The notes under the pieces were generated by a model. That model did not search any database. It was not told where the DNA came from and saw only the letters and a list, made by a program, of their open reading frames with translations. A program made the translations under genes and the position numbers. From the NCBI GenBank assembly GCA_030248065.1, contig JASAMV010001737.1, positions 39,988 through 103,987 of the forward strand: 64,000 nt of DNA, read 5' to 3'. Shown here piece after piece: positions 1 through 12,300 of this stretch (positions are counted from its first letter, which is position 1; every line of letters starts with the position of its first letter). Origin of the DNA: Rhynchonema sp. JSB1_4 (lineage: Eukaryota > Nematoda > Chromadorea > Monhysterida > Xyalidae).

Positions 1-620
1 AGCTCACGGTTTAGGCAGCTGTACAGCGTACAAAGTAGTGAAAAATACCAGGCCAGATTAGCATGAAGGACAAACCAGAGAAACCCGAAATGCATTTTCC
101 TGTCTGTGTTTCGATTTTGAAAAAAAAAGAAACTAGGACATAGAAAAGGATTGAATTTCGGGTTTCCGGTCTACCTGGTCGAGCCCCAAGAATTACGAAA
201 AAACAATTTTTGGTTAAAAACACCGGTCATACGCCTTTGACAGCTTAGTGATAACTTCGAGACATCGCGAGTAACAGAACCGAATCCATATCGCAAGCCA
301 CTATGTAGCATTTCAGGGGCACAGAAGAGAAACAATGCACAAAACTACAGGGAAGCGGAAGACGTACAAAAATGAACAAAAGAATCAAAGTATTCGAAAA
401 AGAAATTGCAATTATTTGCGTGGTCTCACAGATAATCCGAATGACTAGATTGCAAATAAATCACTGAGCTAAACATTTTGGACTTGACAGTTGACACTAA
501 GTGCTGCGCTACAATTTCATGTGACATGCAAAAATTCAGAATCATAGAAGCAAAATGAAAAAAACGCAACTGAAAGATACATTTCGGCACCTAGATAAAT
601 ATAAAATACAGTGTATCCTC

Positions 621-626
621 TTTATT
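621..626 (-). promoter_or_regulatory. Likely poly(A) signal of the SLC35F gene
   Basis: AATAAA on the minus strand, about 105 bases beyond the SLC35F stop codon. This is the expected place for the cleavage signal of a compact 3' UTR. Support is position and hexamer only. Confidence 0.5.
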
Positions 627-728
627 GTGACCTTCAGGTACAGCGAAAAATTTCTGTACCAGCCTTCTGGGCGATCATAAGGAGGGTGGACTGTATTGGG
701 TGTGAATAAACAAATTCAACCAATAGGT

Positions 729-3700
729 TCACAATCTATCCACCAAACTTGTCGATCCCGGCTGTCTGCCGATCAACGGGCTCCCAATGCGTTGTTGTCC
801 GGGGAACAACGCATCAATCTGATGATAGCCCCCTGATCCTGCAAGGCCAGTTACCTGATCGCTGAAGGTCGGCAGCAACACCGGCGCTCTCGGCGGCGGA
901 GGAGGCGGACTGGCGTTGAGCAGTGCTACTGCCGAATTCGTCGACTGCGTCATCACATGCGTGGGAATCGGCGTGGCCTGCAATCAGACGGCTAATTTGA
1001 ATATTTCAGGCAGTTTTTTAAATTCAGATACCAATTTCAAGTATGACATACAGAAAGAATGTTTCATGTGGACTTGAGAAGAAATTGAACCAACTAGAGC
1101 ATTCGAAATCTATGAACTGTATGATTTTCTAAGTCCACGAAGACTAAACACTACAATAGCACAATCTTCTCTCAATTCAGGGACTCTAGGACACGCAGAA
1201 ACGGGATCACGTCAATACGTAATATGACATCACCTGGCGAAAAGCTGATATGACTTCGTCAGCGTTTTCACCTTCGACAAACAACAAAAATGAAAAAATC
1301 CATCATCTAACCAACTGCGTTTGAGTGATCGTCGGGGTATACGAACGTTGAGTTGCATGCTGACTCGAGGTTGCAACGTGTGTCACAGGTGCACTGGGCA
1401 CGGACACTCTGCCGTGCACCGGGCAGTACTTCACAGTTGTTATCGAAGGGGCAGGTCCACCATCCGAATACTGTGGTGTGCTGCTGCTGTGCCGTGAAAC
1501 ATTAAAATTAGCAGCGGCAGCTGTAGTGGGCGGAGCTCCGTATGCTGATTGGTTCATTATCGATGGGTCGGCAGCTGGTGTGGTACCCACATAAATGTTG
1601 TTGTTGTGCTGCATGTCATTCAATGGCAATGTCTCCGGATCAGCCCTCACTATCGGTTGTTGATGAACGTGCGAGATCCCAATCTGAGCCGGGTCACCAT
1701 ATCCAATAATCTCGTCCCCATTATTATCATAATTATTGTCCCGCTCAGGACCACAACACGTCGATGTGCACAACACACAATCGGGCCGACGCTGCTGTGT
1801 CTGACTGGGTGATGTGTCACCGTTCATTGATATATCATTAGTTGTTATTGTTGTGTGTGTGTCCTTGAGTGTGTAGATTATCGTACCAACGATCACGAGA
1901 AAGAACGATCCAACGTACAGCCAGTGGAACTGCAAAACCATATTGGGCAAATTTATTCGAACTATTGAGCTGAACGAAGCGATTCACTTTTTCGGGAAAC
2001 TTAGTTCAGCTCAAAGCCACAAGTAAGAGCAGACCGTGTTTGGTTTGACGGCTGAATGGTTTTCAGCCCACTCCTTACTTCGCATGTGCACTGGACTGAG
2101 CTCAAGCCTGTGAAAGAGCGCTTTCGCGAGACACAAACTCTGGCGGGTTGTGTTTCACAGATAAACAAACGCCCATGCACGACTGTAAACCTAATTATCA
2201 ATGGTAAAAGATTGTAAGCAACACTCGCAAAACAAAAGTGCAAAACTCTCTTGTCAATCACATAACCCCAGTACCGACCGGCATATGGAGCACCAAATAA
2301 GCGAATAGGAACGAATAGAACCCGGATGTGAGAATGGACAGATTGAACAGCGCAGCACTGGTGCGTTGCATGACCACTGCGACCATGGAATAGAACGCGA
2401 ACATTGACGCAGCGAATAGCAGATACAGACCGACTGGAAAGATACATAGGAACGTTCGATATTTATCCCATTCGAGCGATTAACCACCAAATTTGATGAA
2501 TATTGTATAACTGCAACACCAAACTCGGTGATCGCGTCGGTAGCCGCGGTCGAGACGCCTGTTTCGTAAGTCTACAAATGCTGTTTGGAAACGAGGTTTT
2601 CCATTGTTGCCACTGAATTCCTTGTGCAAAAGGTCATGTAACAAAGGCAACACCGATTCGATTAACAGGTTTGAGTTTCCACAAAATATCAATTATTTCG
2701 ATTGAAAACGTGATCGTCTCAAGAAGTTGATCCACAAACACACGTGGCACTTACTGATTCGGAGATCCGACCACTGAACGTTATTGAGCTGTTTGCGTTC
2801 GAAAATCGAGCTGTAAAACATTTTCAGGCTTTTTAAACTACTCATAAAAAGGACAAATCACACACAAAAAAACCAAACGTACAGTTGCAGGCCAGAGATG
2901 ACACTGCCAAACAAGCCGACCATGCCGAGATACTCGATGCGACTGTAGCTTTTCACAAAGTACTCCTCGCAAACGTTGCTCACACCGTACAGGGTGGTCG
3001 CTGCCAGACACATCACATCACCGAGAAGTCGGTTCGAACCTGAAAAACAGTATATGTTTTGCAAAAAAAAGTTGACAGAAAGTGCGCTAAATTTGATGCT
3101 ACTCCCGAGCCACGCCCAACGTTAACAAAAATTCAAAAAACAGACATGCAATGTGTGAACACGAATACAACGCGAAAAGTAGTGAATTCAAAATATTGAA
3201 CCGTTTGGTTTTTCTCAAAACGAATTTGTGCGGTGTAAAAAATAGTAATACTAACACACAGTCTACAGACATCGAAAGCCCCAATTCACACGAAGGAACG
3301 TCAAGATAAAATTTTTGGACCTCAAGACTTTGATATCCACTCCACACCATCAGAAGTTATGTATATGGAAAGAGCTGAAAATGAGTGAATTAAGAAAGCC
3401 GCAGAATTATCAGCTATTCTCTGAATGACGTATTGATAATAATATTAAGCCAGAAAATGGAATGGGATCACGGAGGAGGTGGGGTGGGAACCTACGACAA
3501 AGCGAACAGAACACTAAGAATAGAACTGGCAAAAACGACCAGGAACACTTTCAATCAACAGGAATTTTACCAGCCAAACGTCGATTTAGGCCAGACGCGT
3601 AGACGTCTTTCAAGGGGGTGCTTTCTGACAAAATTGGGTTAAAGAAGTGCACTTAGACCATTGGTCTAGAATGACGACCGAAACAGAAAATGTAAAGTCA

Positions 3701-5856
3701 TTTCATCAATTTCAGTAAAGACCAGGTAACGATTTGAGTTTGCTCTTACGCCTTGTGAACAGGATGATTTTAAAATTATGAGTGTGCGATAAGAGCAGTG
3801 AGCAACTTGGTGAATGAAAAAAACTGCTTGTTTTCACGAAAAAGCCGGGTGCATCTGGGACGTAAAAAAGCCGAAAAAACTCTGACTCCCGAAAACATAG
3901 GCTTTTTTCCACAAATTTATCCAATTTTAGACAGGAGTTGGGAAAAATATTTCTTCAGAACAATTTTTGTCAAACATGGGAAATTTTGTGAAAAAAAGAC
4001 CGAACTTTCCGGGAGGTTGAGGTCTTTTCGCGTGGACCCGTTTTTCCTTTTTAGTTTTGTCCTCCGCCAGCATCACGGACGCCACTTATGTCGACTAGCC
4101 CGCCTAGTTTGACTGATATCGTCCGCTTCCAACCAAAGAAAACCAACTGCCATCCGGTACGCACCTCCCTCTCCCCCACTCCTTTGCTGCGTGATGTCCG
4201 CATAGACCAGACACACAATTCCACCGAGACATATGGCCACGCCGACCATGTGCGTGATCAAGTATCGGACGTGCATGCACAGCCACGACAGAACTAGCAC
4301 CACCGGAATCGTGAAATTATTGAGCACCTAACAAAGTTGAAGAAAAAATGATGATTTCGTAAGTTTTCTGATAAAACAATCTTATCTATCGTAAATTTCT
4401 CAAGCCAGTGCCTAACGAATAAACATAACGAACGGGGCTTGCGCATGCGGTAATGCCCAAGCTAGCGAGCTGCGTTACCGACCTTTGGTTGTGCAACCCA
4501 CATGGTTGGCTGCCGTTTCTATGTGCAGCATCTCCACCTCCTAAATATACAGCAAGTACTACGCTGCAATACAACGTCGATGTGCTAAATTTCCTGTAAG
4601 AACGAAATAAAAAGGCCTGAAGAAAACTAATGGACGACTGACCACAATGCTCGTGATGCTGGTAAATTGATAAGCGTAGACAATCAGATAATTGGCCTCA
4701 ACGTCGAATACAGCGAGAATCAGGTATTTCCAGCCGCGATTTCGCACCACCTGCGAAAATGGAATAAAACTGTAACTTCACGGAATGTGAAATGATTCAA
4801 TCTTTTGTCAACAACTCACGTGAATTAAGTTTGACTCATTCCGTCTGCAGGCAATGATCGTGCCGTAGACGAAGGCGAGAAAGAAGTAATTGGCAAAGGA
4901 TTGAGCTGAAAATTAATCGCATATTAATTTCGTCCCAAATCCAAAAAACTGACTATCGCATCTCTTATTTGTTCACACGGCGGACGGGCAACTGAGCGAA
5001 GCACATTTGAGCAAGACCACTTTGAGCAAGTGAAAAAGAGCAGGGGCCAAAAGATCAGCACCTAAAAACGAATAAGCCTCAGCGTAAGCTCAAGCATAAA
5101 ACTAAGCCTGTGTAAACCTAAGCCTAAGCGTAGGCCTGATACCAAAATCAGTCTACGTCTGGGCCATAAGGACAAAATAAGACCTCTGTTCTTTTGGCTC
5201 GGCTCTGCCCTTTTTTCTTGCTCAAAATGGTCTTGCCCAAACGTGCTTTGCTCAATTGCCCGACGCACACAAAAGCAAACTAAATGAGCGAAAATAAATC
5301 GAACCTGCGGGTGTGTTGACGTTGAAGTTGGTGGCGAGCAGCTGGCTGGAGACGGCCGTGCCGCACAGAAACAGTGATAGAATTTGACCGAGAATCACCG
5401 ACACGCACGCCCGGCTGCAACAGGCGAGTTCGGTCGCACGCAACGGAAAGCAGACAATCGGCCGAACAAAAAAGGTAGTCCAAAATACGCTGGTGATGTC
5501 AGTCCGAGCTTGTGGGCACAGTATAGTGCTAATGTGCCTTGCCACCTCCAAGAGGTACCCATCTTGCATCAAAACCGTTTTCGACCTCGGACACCAAAAA
5601 ACCGCGTGAAAAGGGTATTTTTTCAATGCAAAAAGTGCCCAATTTTTAGCGCCCATTTTGCGTTCACTGATTGTGTGATCCACCAACAAAGCAGGACACA
5701 ACAAATGTCAGCAACTCTAACAGAGAAGAACTTTGCTCACCGAACGGTCGGCTTGAAACAACACGAACTGCACTCAATTCCTTCTGGTTCCTGATCATCT
5801 TCGTGCGGAATGATAGCGGCCGTTGGCGGAGCGGTGATCGCTGGTTGTTGAGCCAT
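729..5856 (-). CDS. Solute carrier family 35 member F1/F2-like transporter, complete, 10 exons
   Basis: Multi-pass drug/metabolite-transporter-superfamily protein of the SLC35F1/F2/F6 group; substrate is uncertain in the family. Coding exons in transcript order: 5856-5741, 5414-5305, 4905-4820, 4750-4643, 4327-4165, 3039-2883, 2810-2755, 2433-2279, 1929-1312, 977-729. All phases agree and give 605 residues. Family landmarks run in order: [81 protein letters not shown] and [16 protein letters not shown]. The start ATG opens a short cytosolic N-terminus with a CSSCC cluster. After the last helix comes a tail of about 260 residues rich in Thr, Ser, Pro and Asn, with a proline run; vertebrate members have a much shorter tail. 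Exons 3-5 recur inverted and truncated at 10.55-11.38 kb. Confidence 0.9.
4965..5135. repeat. Degenerate TTAGGC-like interstitial telomeric stretch in SLC35F intron 2
   Basis: The stretch contains CCTAAGCCTAAGC and several related AAGCCT words, best at 5,080-5,135. It matches the nematode telomere unit TTAGGC only loosely. Part of it is copied in the inverted duplicate at 10,552-10,720. Confidence 0.35.
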
Positions 5857-5919
5857 CGCCAGCTACAGCGTTTGGCGGCCTGAGCGGTAATAATTGGGCA
5901 CGTTCAACGTGTCAACCCC

Positions 5920-6560
5920 AAGGCGTAACTATAGTGCCCACCGTGAAAAAACGTCTTTTCCTGGATAAAACGAAAAAAGTTTTTTCCGGAGCCAGATAAA
6001 TTTCCAAAATAAATTACTGGAAAAAATAGAGTTACTTTATGTTTCGTGGTGGAATAATGTGTTTATTCATCTAAAATGGCGAAAAATTTTCTTGAGGGTC
6101 CTATACTTGCGTATTTTTCCGCAAAATATATTTTTGGAAAAAAAACCGTTTTTTTTCCGGAAAAAAAAACCGTTTTTTTTCCAAATATTTTTCCAGTACT
6201 TAAGGATACCCATGGTCCAAAAACGCCTATTTTGGAGAAAATTTTGTCGGGAAATGGCCAGAAACAGGCTAAAAATGCACTTGGAGATTAAAAAGTGCTC
6301 ATTTTGAACTGTTTAGCACCGATTTACATTGGTTTTGACAACATCCTTTCGTCCCCTTTGAAAATATTTCGGAAATTTTTGGAAAAAAAACCGTTTTTTT
6401 CCAAAAGTTGCCACTTGGAAAAATTTCCGGAAAAATAAAAACGTATTTTTCCGGGCCTCGGAAAAAAAAACGGTTTTTTTTCGGTTTTTTTTCCGGAAAA
6501 AAAACGGTTTTTTTTCCGGCCCGCAAGTATAGAGGGTCCGAAACCACGTTGCAAAACCGT
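5920..6560. repeat. A/T homopolymer hairpin repeats, GGAAAAAAAACCGTTTTTTTTCC type
   Basis: Several short units pair a run of A with a run of T around CCG/CGG, for example near 6,140-6,185, 6,385-6,405 and 6,460-6,520. Each can fold back on itself. The words GTATAGAGGGTCC (about 6,529) and GAGGGTCCTATACTTGCG (about 6,093) occur inverted near opposite sides, so the block may be a non-autonomous transposon. No gene is visible here. Confidence 0.5.
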
Positions 6561-6857
6561 TTAAATGGAGGCTAAAACAGGTAAAAACAAGACTTTTTCG
6601 GGCCTATGCGCAGCGCTTGTTACGCCATAAACAAGCCAAAAACTGCCTGAAAGCAGGTGTTTCGCTCTTCGGAATTCCCTACGCACTGGTATATTATTTG
6701 TAAAACGGTTTCCTTTCGCAAAAAAAACCGGTTTTTCAAAAAATATAAATTACTGGCCTACTAGCCACACGGGATTATAGAAGTAGAGCACGTGTTCCCT
6801 AAACAGAGCAGATTTGAACCCTGCCGACCGAAAAAAACAGCAGATTTGGAACGTTTC

Positions 6858-6956
6858 TCGACGAATGGTGATGGTGAAAATAATTTTTTTGAAAATCACT
6901 GAGGCTCGACGAATGGTGATGGTGAAAATAATTTTTTTGAAAATGACTGAGGCTCA
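6858..6956. repeat. Two-copy tandem repeat, about 50 bp unit
   Basis: The unit beginning CGACGAATGGTGATGGTG and ending in CACTGAGGCT occurs twice in direct succession with very few differences. No coding content is apparent. Confidence 0.65.
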
Positions 6957-7245
6957 GCAGACGGAGACAGAGTGAAAGAATAGAGCCTCCCCCTTGTATT
7001 TTAGGGAATACCTAATAATCGGGGCATGCGCGGTAGCGCATGTCCCATATGGTTGTCCGGAGTTAGTGCCGGCAGCAAAATTTTTCACTGGCCAGTAATT
7101 CCACAACAAAGCACCGATGGTTTCAATATTTAACCACAAGGTGCCTTAGGCCACCCTACATCTGCGTACAAAATTTGACGTTGATCGGTACCGGCGTCGT
7201 GGAGTTACGGTACCAAACGCCTCTCAAAAAGTGCAAAAACGTTCT

Positions 7246-7251
7246 TCTTCT

Positions 7252-7291
<40 letters not shown>

Positions 7292-7300
7292 TTTTTTTCC
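7246..7300. repeat. (CTTT)n microsatellite
   Basis: A CTTT-type tetranucleotide run of about 55 bases that ends in a T run. It lies just before the 155-bp satellite array. Confidence 0.85.
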
Positions 7301-7369
7301 GGCAAAATGTTCGTCCAAAACTCAGTGATGCATCGGAGGAGAAATCCGCCGCGGTACCGGGGGTTTTGA

Positions 7370-8880
7370 AGGTCGAGAAATTCGGTGGTGACATTGGTTT
7401 TTGGATCCAGTACTTTTCGGAGCCAGAACCGGAACTGGAACCGGAACTCAGTATTTAGCCATGCAAATAAGTCGCACAATACTGGGCTGGTCATAAAGAC
7501 AGTGCGTGCGGTTTATAGGTTTTCGGGGTCGAGAAATCTAATGGTGACATTGGTTTTTGAATCCGGAGCTCTTCGGAGCCATAACCGGAACTGGAACCGG
7601 AACTCAGCATTTATCAAGCAAATAAGTCGCACAATACTGGTTTGATTATAAAGACAGTGCGTGCGGTATATAGGTTTTCGGGGTCGAGAAATCTAATGGT
7701 GACATTGGCTTTTCAATCCGAAGCTCTTCGGAGCCAGAACTGGAACTGGAACCGGAACTCAGTATTTATCAAGCAAATAAGTCGCACAATACTGGGCTGG
7801 TCATAAAGACAGTGCGTGCGGTTTATAGGTTTCCGGGGTCGAGAAATCTAATGGTGACATTGGCTTTTCAATCCGAAGCTCTTCGGAGCCAGAACTGGAA
7901 CTGGAACCGGAACTCAATATTTAGCCATGCAAATAAGTCGCACAACACTGGCCTGATCATAAAGACAGTGCGTGCGGTATATAGGTTTTCGGGGTCGAGA
8001 AATCTAATGGTGACATCAGCTTTTGAATCCGGAGCTCTTCGGAGCCAGAACCGGAACTGGAACTCAATATTTAGCCATGCAAATAAGTCGCACAACACTG
8101 GCCTGATCATAAAGACAGTGCGTGCGGTATATAGGTTTTCGGGGTCGAGAAATCTAATGGTGACATTGGCTTTTCAATCCGAAGCTCTTCGGAGCCAGAA
8201 CTGGAACTGGAACCGGAACTCAGTATTTATCAAGCAAATAAGTCGCACAATACTGGGCTGGTCATAAAGACAGTGCGTGCGGTTTATAGGTTTCCGGGGT
8301 CGAGAAATCTAATGGTGACATTGGCTTTTCAATCCGAAGCTCTTCGGAGCCAGAACTGGAACTGGAACCGGAACTCAATATTTAGCCATGCAAATAAGTC
8401 GCACAACACTGGCCTGATCATAAAGACAGTGCGTGCGGTATATAGGTTTTCGGGGTCGAGAAATCTAATGGTGACATCAGCTTTTGAATCCGGAGCTCTT
8501 CGGAGCCAGAACCGGAACTGGAACCGGAACTCAATATTTAGCCATGCAATTAAGTCGCACAATACTCGTCTGATCATGAAGCCAGTGGGTGCGGAACATG
8601 GGTTTTCAGGCTCGAGAAATCTAGTGGTGACATTGGTTTTTTAATCCGGAGCTCTCCGGAGCCAGAACCGAAACTGGAACCGGAACTCAGTATTTATCCA
8701 TGCAAATAAGTCGCACAATACTGGCCTGATCATAACGACAGTGCGTGCGGTATATAGGTTTTCGGTGTCGAGAAACCCAACGGTGGCATTGGTTTTTAAA
8801 TGTGGATCTTTTGGGAGCCAGAACCGGAACTCAGTATTGATCAATGCGAATAAATAGTGTAATAGTGATCTGATCTCCAA
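7370..8880. repeat. 155-bp satellite array, about 10 monomers, with a three-monomer higher-order repeat
   Basis: The landmark GGGGTCGAGAAATC recurs near 7,525, 7,680, 7,835, 7,991, 8,141, 8,295 and 8,452, a spacing of 150-156 bases; more diverged copies flank these. Each monomer contains a GGAACTGGAACCGGAACT run and CATGCAAATAAGTCGCACAA. The block from 7,680 to about 8,140 repeats almost exactly from 8,141 to 8,600, so three monomers form a 461-bp unit. Open frames run across monomers only because of the repeat and are not taken as genes. Confidence 0.9.
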
Positions 8881-9110
8881 TAATGTGTCAGCTGTTTATG
8901 TTTCTGGGGTCGGTTAATCCGATCGTGACATCGCTTTTTAGCTCTAACTTGATTGAGGTTTGACACAGTAACATGAATACAGTAAAACCACCACAAGGTG
9001 AACCTCTACATAGTGAATTCCTCTGTATAGTGAACGAATTATCAGTGTGATCATATGTATTTTCCGTCCACCGAATGAGAAAATTCGCTTACTCGATATA
9101 AAACAAAAAT

Positions 9111-9743
9111 ACAAGAAGAAAAATGCCTGCTGTCGCGCGGCAAGAATCAGGATATGGTTCTCAATGCTGGTCGCATATAAAACACCTATACAAGATTGTT
9201 TACTCCCCAAAGTAAAAAGATATCAGTGGTTACGCACAGGAGCAAAAGGCGATTAAAAACATCACCGAAACAGAAGAAAAGCTTATTTGCCAAAAAATGA
9301 ACAGGATTTAGAAAGAGGCATTGCATTCCTTTCGAAAAGTGAATTAATAAGCGATACGCCATCAAGGAACCATATTGCGGCCAACGCATAATCGTTTTAC
9401 CCACTCTTTATGCCGTTACTAGTACGAATCGAACCTGTGACAGCTTGCCGTTGTCGCCTCATTGCGCTATCGGCCGCAATATGGTTCCCTGATGGCGTAT
9501 CGCTTATTAATTCACTTTTCGAAAGGAATGCAATGCCTCTTTCTAAATCCTGTTCATTTTTTGGCAAATAAGCTTTTCTTCTGTTTCGGTGATGTTTTTA
9601 ATCGCCTTTTGCTCCTGTGCGTAACCACTGATATCTTTTTACTTTGGGGAGTAAACAATCTTGTATAGGTGTTTTATATGCGACCAGCATTGAGAACCAT
9701 ATCCTGATTCTTGCCGCGCGACAGCAGGCATTTTTCTTCTTGT
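9111..9743. repeat. Near-perfect palindrome: 272-bp arms around an 89-base loop
   Basis: Bases 9,111-9,382 are the reverse complement of 9,472-9,743, with only about one mismatch seen (AAGG versus AGGG near 9,365). The loop holds a tRNA-like sequence. Arm identity implies a very recent origin or active gene conversion. A transcript would fold into a long hairpin. Confidence 0.9.
9412..9475 (-). repeat. tRNA-like (SINE-type) sequence in the palindrome loop
   Basis: Read on the minus strand, TAGCGCAATGAGG fits the Pol III A box and GGTTCGATTC fits the B box, about 30 bases apart. The start GGCCGATAGCGC resembles a tRNA 5' end. The anticodon arm and acceptor pairing are poor, so this is more likely a degenerate tRNA or tRNA-derived SINE head than a working tRNA. 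Confidence 0.5.
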
Positions 9744-10004
9744 AGTTAATATGAATCAATCAAAACACCAGGAAAACTAACGCTTTTTCGCGTTCTTCGC
9801 AGTCTCGTCGCGAACAACAGCAGCAACCGTCTATCACATAATTATCATTTTTCTTTCACCAATGTCAGGTTGTCAAGTTACCTACGCTGAACCAGATTCA
9901 ACGTAATCGTGCACGCATTACACCTTCACGAATTCAATCGCCTGAAACAAATGGCATTCTTGCAAATGGCATTATTATGGTATTGCATTATTTTTGCCCC
10001 TTTT

Positions 10005-12300
10005 TGGAAAAGTCTCAATAAAAAGGATATTTTGGCGATTTTTGACCACAATGGCCTAAAAATCACTCATTTTATGCCTAAAAATGCCTATTTTAGGCCT
10101 AAATTTGCCTATTTTAAGCAAAAATTGGGGGAGCAGACGTACCCGGAGGGGGAATAGGGAGGCAGGCGTACCATGGAGGGGGAACAACAGACGTACCCGA
10201 GGGAGGACCCCTCCCCCAGGAACAACACTGGTCGGCACGGCATCGTGCACTCTGCACTACATACACTGCTGATGCCGACCACCAGGGAAGTGGATGGGGG
10301 GGATAAGAGGTAGATGTAGGCAGTGCTAGTGTAGTTCCTGCTCCTGGTCCGGAGAGGGAACAGGCGATACTCCCCTTTTTTCGGAGGGGGAACAGATGTA
10401 CCCCCAATGTAGTTCCTGGTCCGGCGGGGAAAGTAGTGTACCTTTCCATCCCACTTTTTCGAAGGGAAATTAGTGTACCTCCCCGAGGGAAGCGGGGGGG
10501 GGAAGACCCAAATTCAGGAAAAAGTCACTTTTTGAAGTGGAGAATGTTTTATGCTTGAGCTTAGGCTTAGGCTGAGGCTTATTCGTTTTTAGGTGCTGAT
10601 CTTTTGGCCCCTGCTCTTTTTCACTTGCTCAATGTGGTCTTGCTCAAATGTGCTTCGCTCAGTTGCCCGTCCGCCGTGTGAAAAAATAAGAGATGCGATG
10701 GTCAATTTTTTGGATTTGGGACGAAATTAATATGCGATTAATTTTCAGCTCAATCCTTTGCCAATTACTTCTTTCTCGCCTTCGTCTACGGCACGATCAT
10801 TGCCTGCAGACGGAATGAGTCAAACTTAATTCACGTGAGTTGTTGACAAAAGATTGAATTATTTCACATTCCGTGAAGTTACAGTTTTATTCCATTTTCG
10901 CAGGTGGTGCGAAATCGCGGCTGGAAATACCCGATTCTCGCTGTATTCGACGATGAGGCCAATTATCTGATTGTCTACGCTTATCAATTTACCAGCATCA
11001 CGAGCATTGTGGTCAGTCGTCCATTCGTTTTCTTCAGGCCTTTTTTATTTTGTTCTTACAGGAAATTTAGCACATCGGCGTTGTATTGCAAATTGCAGCG
11101 TAGTACTTGCTGTTTATTTAGGAGATGGAGATGCTGCACATAGAAACGGCAGCCAACCATATGGGTTGCACAACCAAAGGTCGGTAACGCAGCTCGCTAG
11201 CTTGGGCATTACCGCATGCGCAAGCCCCGTTCGTTATGTTTATTCGTTAGGCACTGGCTTGAGAAATGAGAAATTACGATAGATAAGATTGTTTTGTCAG
11301 AAAACTTACGAAATCATCAACTTTGTTAGGTGCTCAATAATTTCGCGATTCCGGTGGTGCTAGTTCTGTCGTGGCTGTGCATCAGAGGTCGCAATCGGGC
11401 CGGGTTTTGCCGGCCCGGCCCGAGCCCCCAAATCTCCGGCCTGGCCCGGCCCGACCCGAACCCCCAAATCTCCGGCCCGGCCCGAATTTTTGGCTCAGAT
11501 TTTAACCCAATTTTTGTCATAATTTTTGCGATTTTTGAGCCTATTTTTTTGGTTGAAAATTCATTATTGTTTTCCATGAAAAGTCGTCAAATAGACAATA
11601 CCAATGGTGCAGCAGGGGGTGGGGTCCCCCTAGGTACAGTAGGTTAGGTAGATTGACGCTCCATCTTGGTACAAACAGTAGGTAGGTCGCCGCCCGGCGG
11701 CTGGTACAGTAAGTTGCTATTTTTGGCTCAAAATGGTATAAAATCGGTATTTTTTCACTCCAAATAGGCGAAAAATCGCGCGCTACGTGCGAAATGAGCG
11801 TTTTAGAGTGCATTTTCAGCAATATTTAGACTTAAAAATTTTTGTTGCCCCCCTAGCTCGGCCGATACAGTAGGTAGCAATGGTGTGGTACAGTAGGTAG
11901 GTAGATTGACGACGCGTGTAGTTGCTGGGGGGAGGGGGTCCCCCTCGGGTACGTCTGTTCCCCCTCCATGGTACGCCTGCCCCACTGTTCCCCCTCCGGG
12001 TACGTCGGGTCTGCTCCCCGAATTTTTACCTAAAATAGGCAAATTTTGGCTTAAAAAGGCATTTTTAGGCATAAAATGAGGGATTTTTAGGTCAATGTCG
12101 TCAAAAATCGCCAAAATACCTTTTTTATTGAGATTTTTTTCCTAAAAGGGGTAGAAATGAGCCAAATTTTCGACCTCAAAAAATGATTTTTCTCCAAATT
12201 TGAGTCCTCCCCCCCCTTCCGGGTCCCTCCCCCCTTCCCCCCAGGTGGGTACGTCTGTTCCCCCTCCGAAAAAAGGGGGGTACCGCCTGTTCCCCCTCCG
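10005..12300. repeat. G/C-rich inverted repeat block flanking the SLC35F duplicate
   Basis: The stretch from about 10,005 to 10,330 (TATTTTGGCGATTTTTGACC, then GGAGGGGGAACAG units) is repeated as its reverse complement at about 11,930-12,165. Related GTTCCCCCTCC units extend to about 12,300. Between the arms sit the inverted SLC35F fragment and CCGGCCCGGCC simple sequence (11,400-11,480). No intact gene is visible. Confidence 0.6.
10552..11383 (+). pseudogene. Inverted, truncated duplicate of SLC35F exons 3-5
   Basis: This is the reverse complement of about 4,274-5,105, including intron sequence. It carries exon 3 (from about 10,750), exon 4 (about 10,904-11,011, after TTTTCGCAG) and the first part of exon 5 (from 11,331). 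Homology stops in mid exon 5 at about 11,383, right after the residues LVLSWLC. Two substitutions fall in exon 4: [13 protein letters not shown] in the parent reads KYPILAVFDDEAN here. There is no start and no end, so it is a gene fragment. It points toward the parent gene's sense strand in inverted orientation. Confidence 0.85.

Noticed and set aside
7385..8880. Open frames with repeated RFSGSRNLMVT-like segments
   Set aside because: They arise from the 155-bp satellite read in one frame on each strand; no independent coding evidence.
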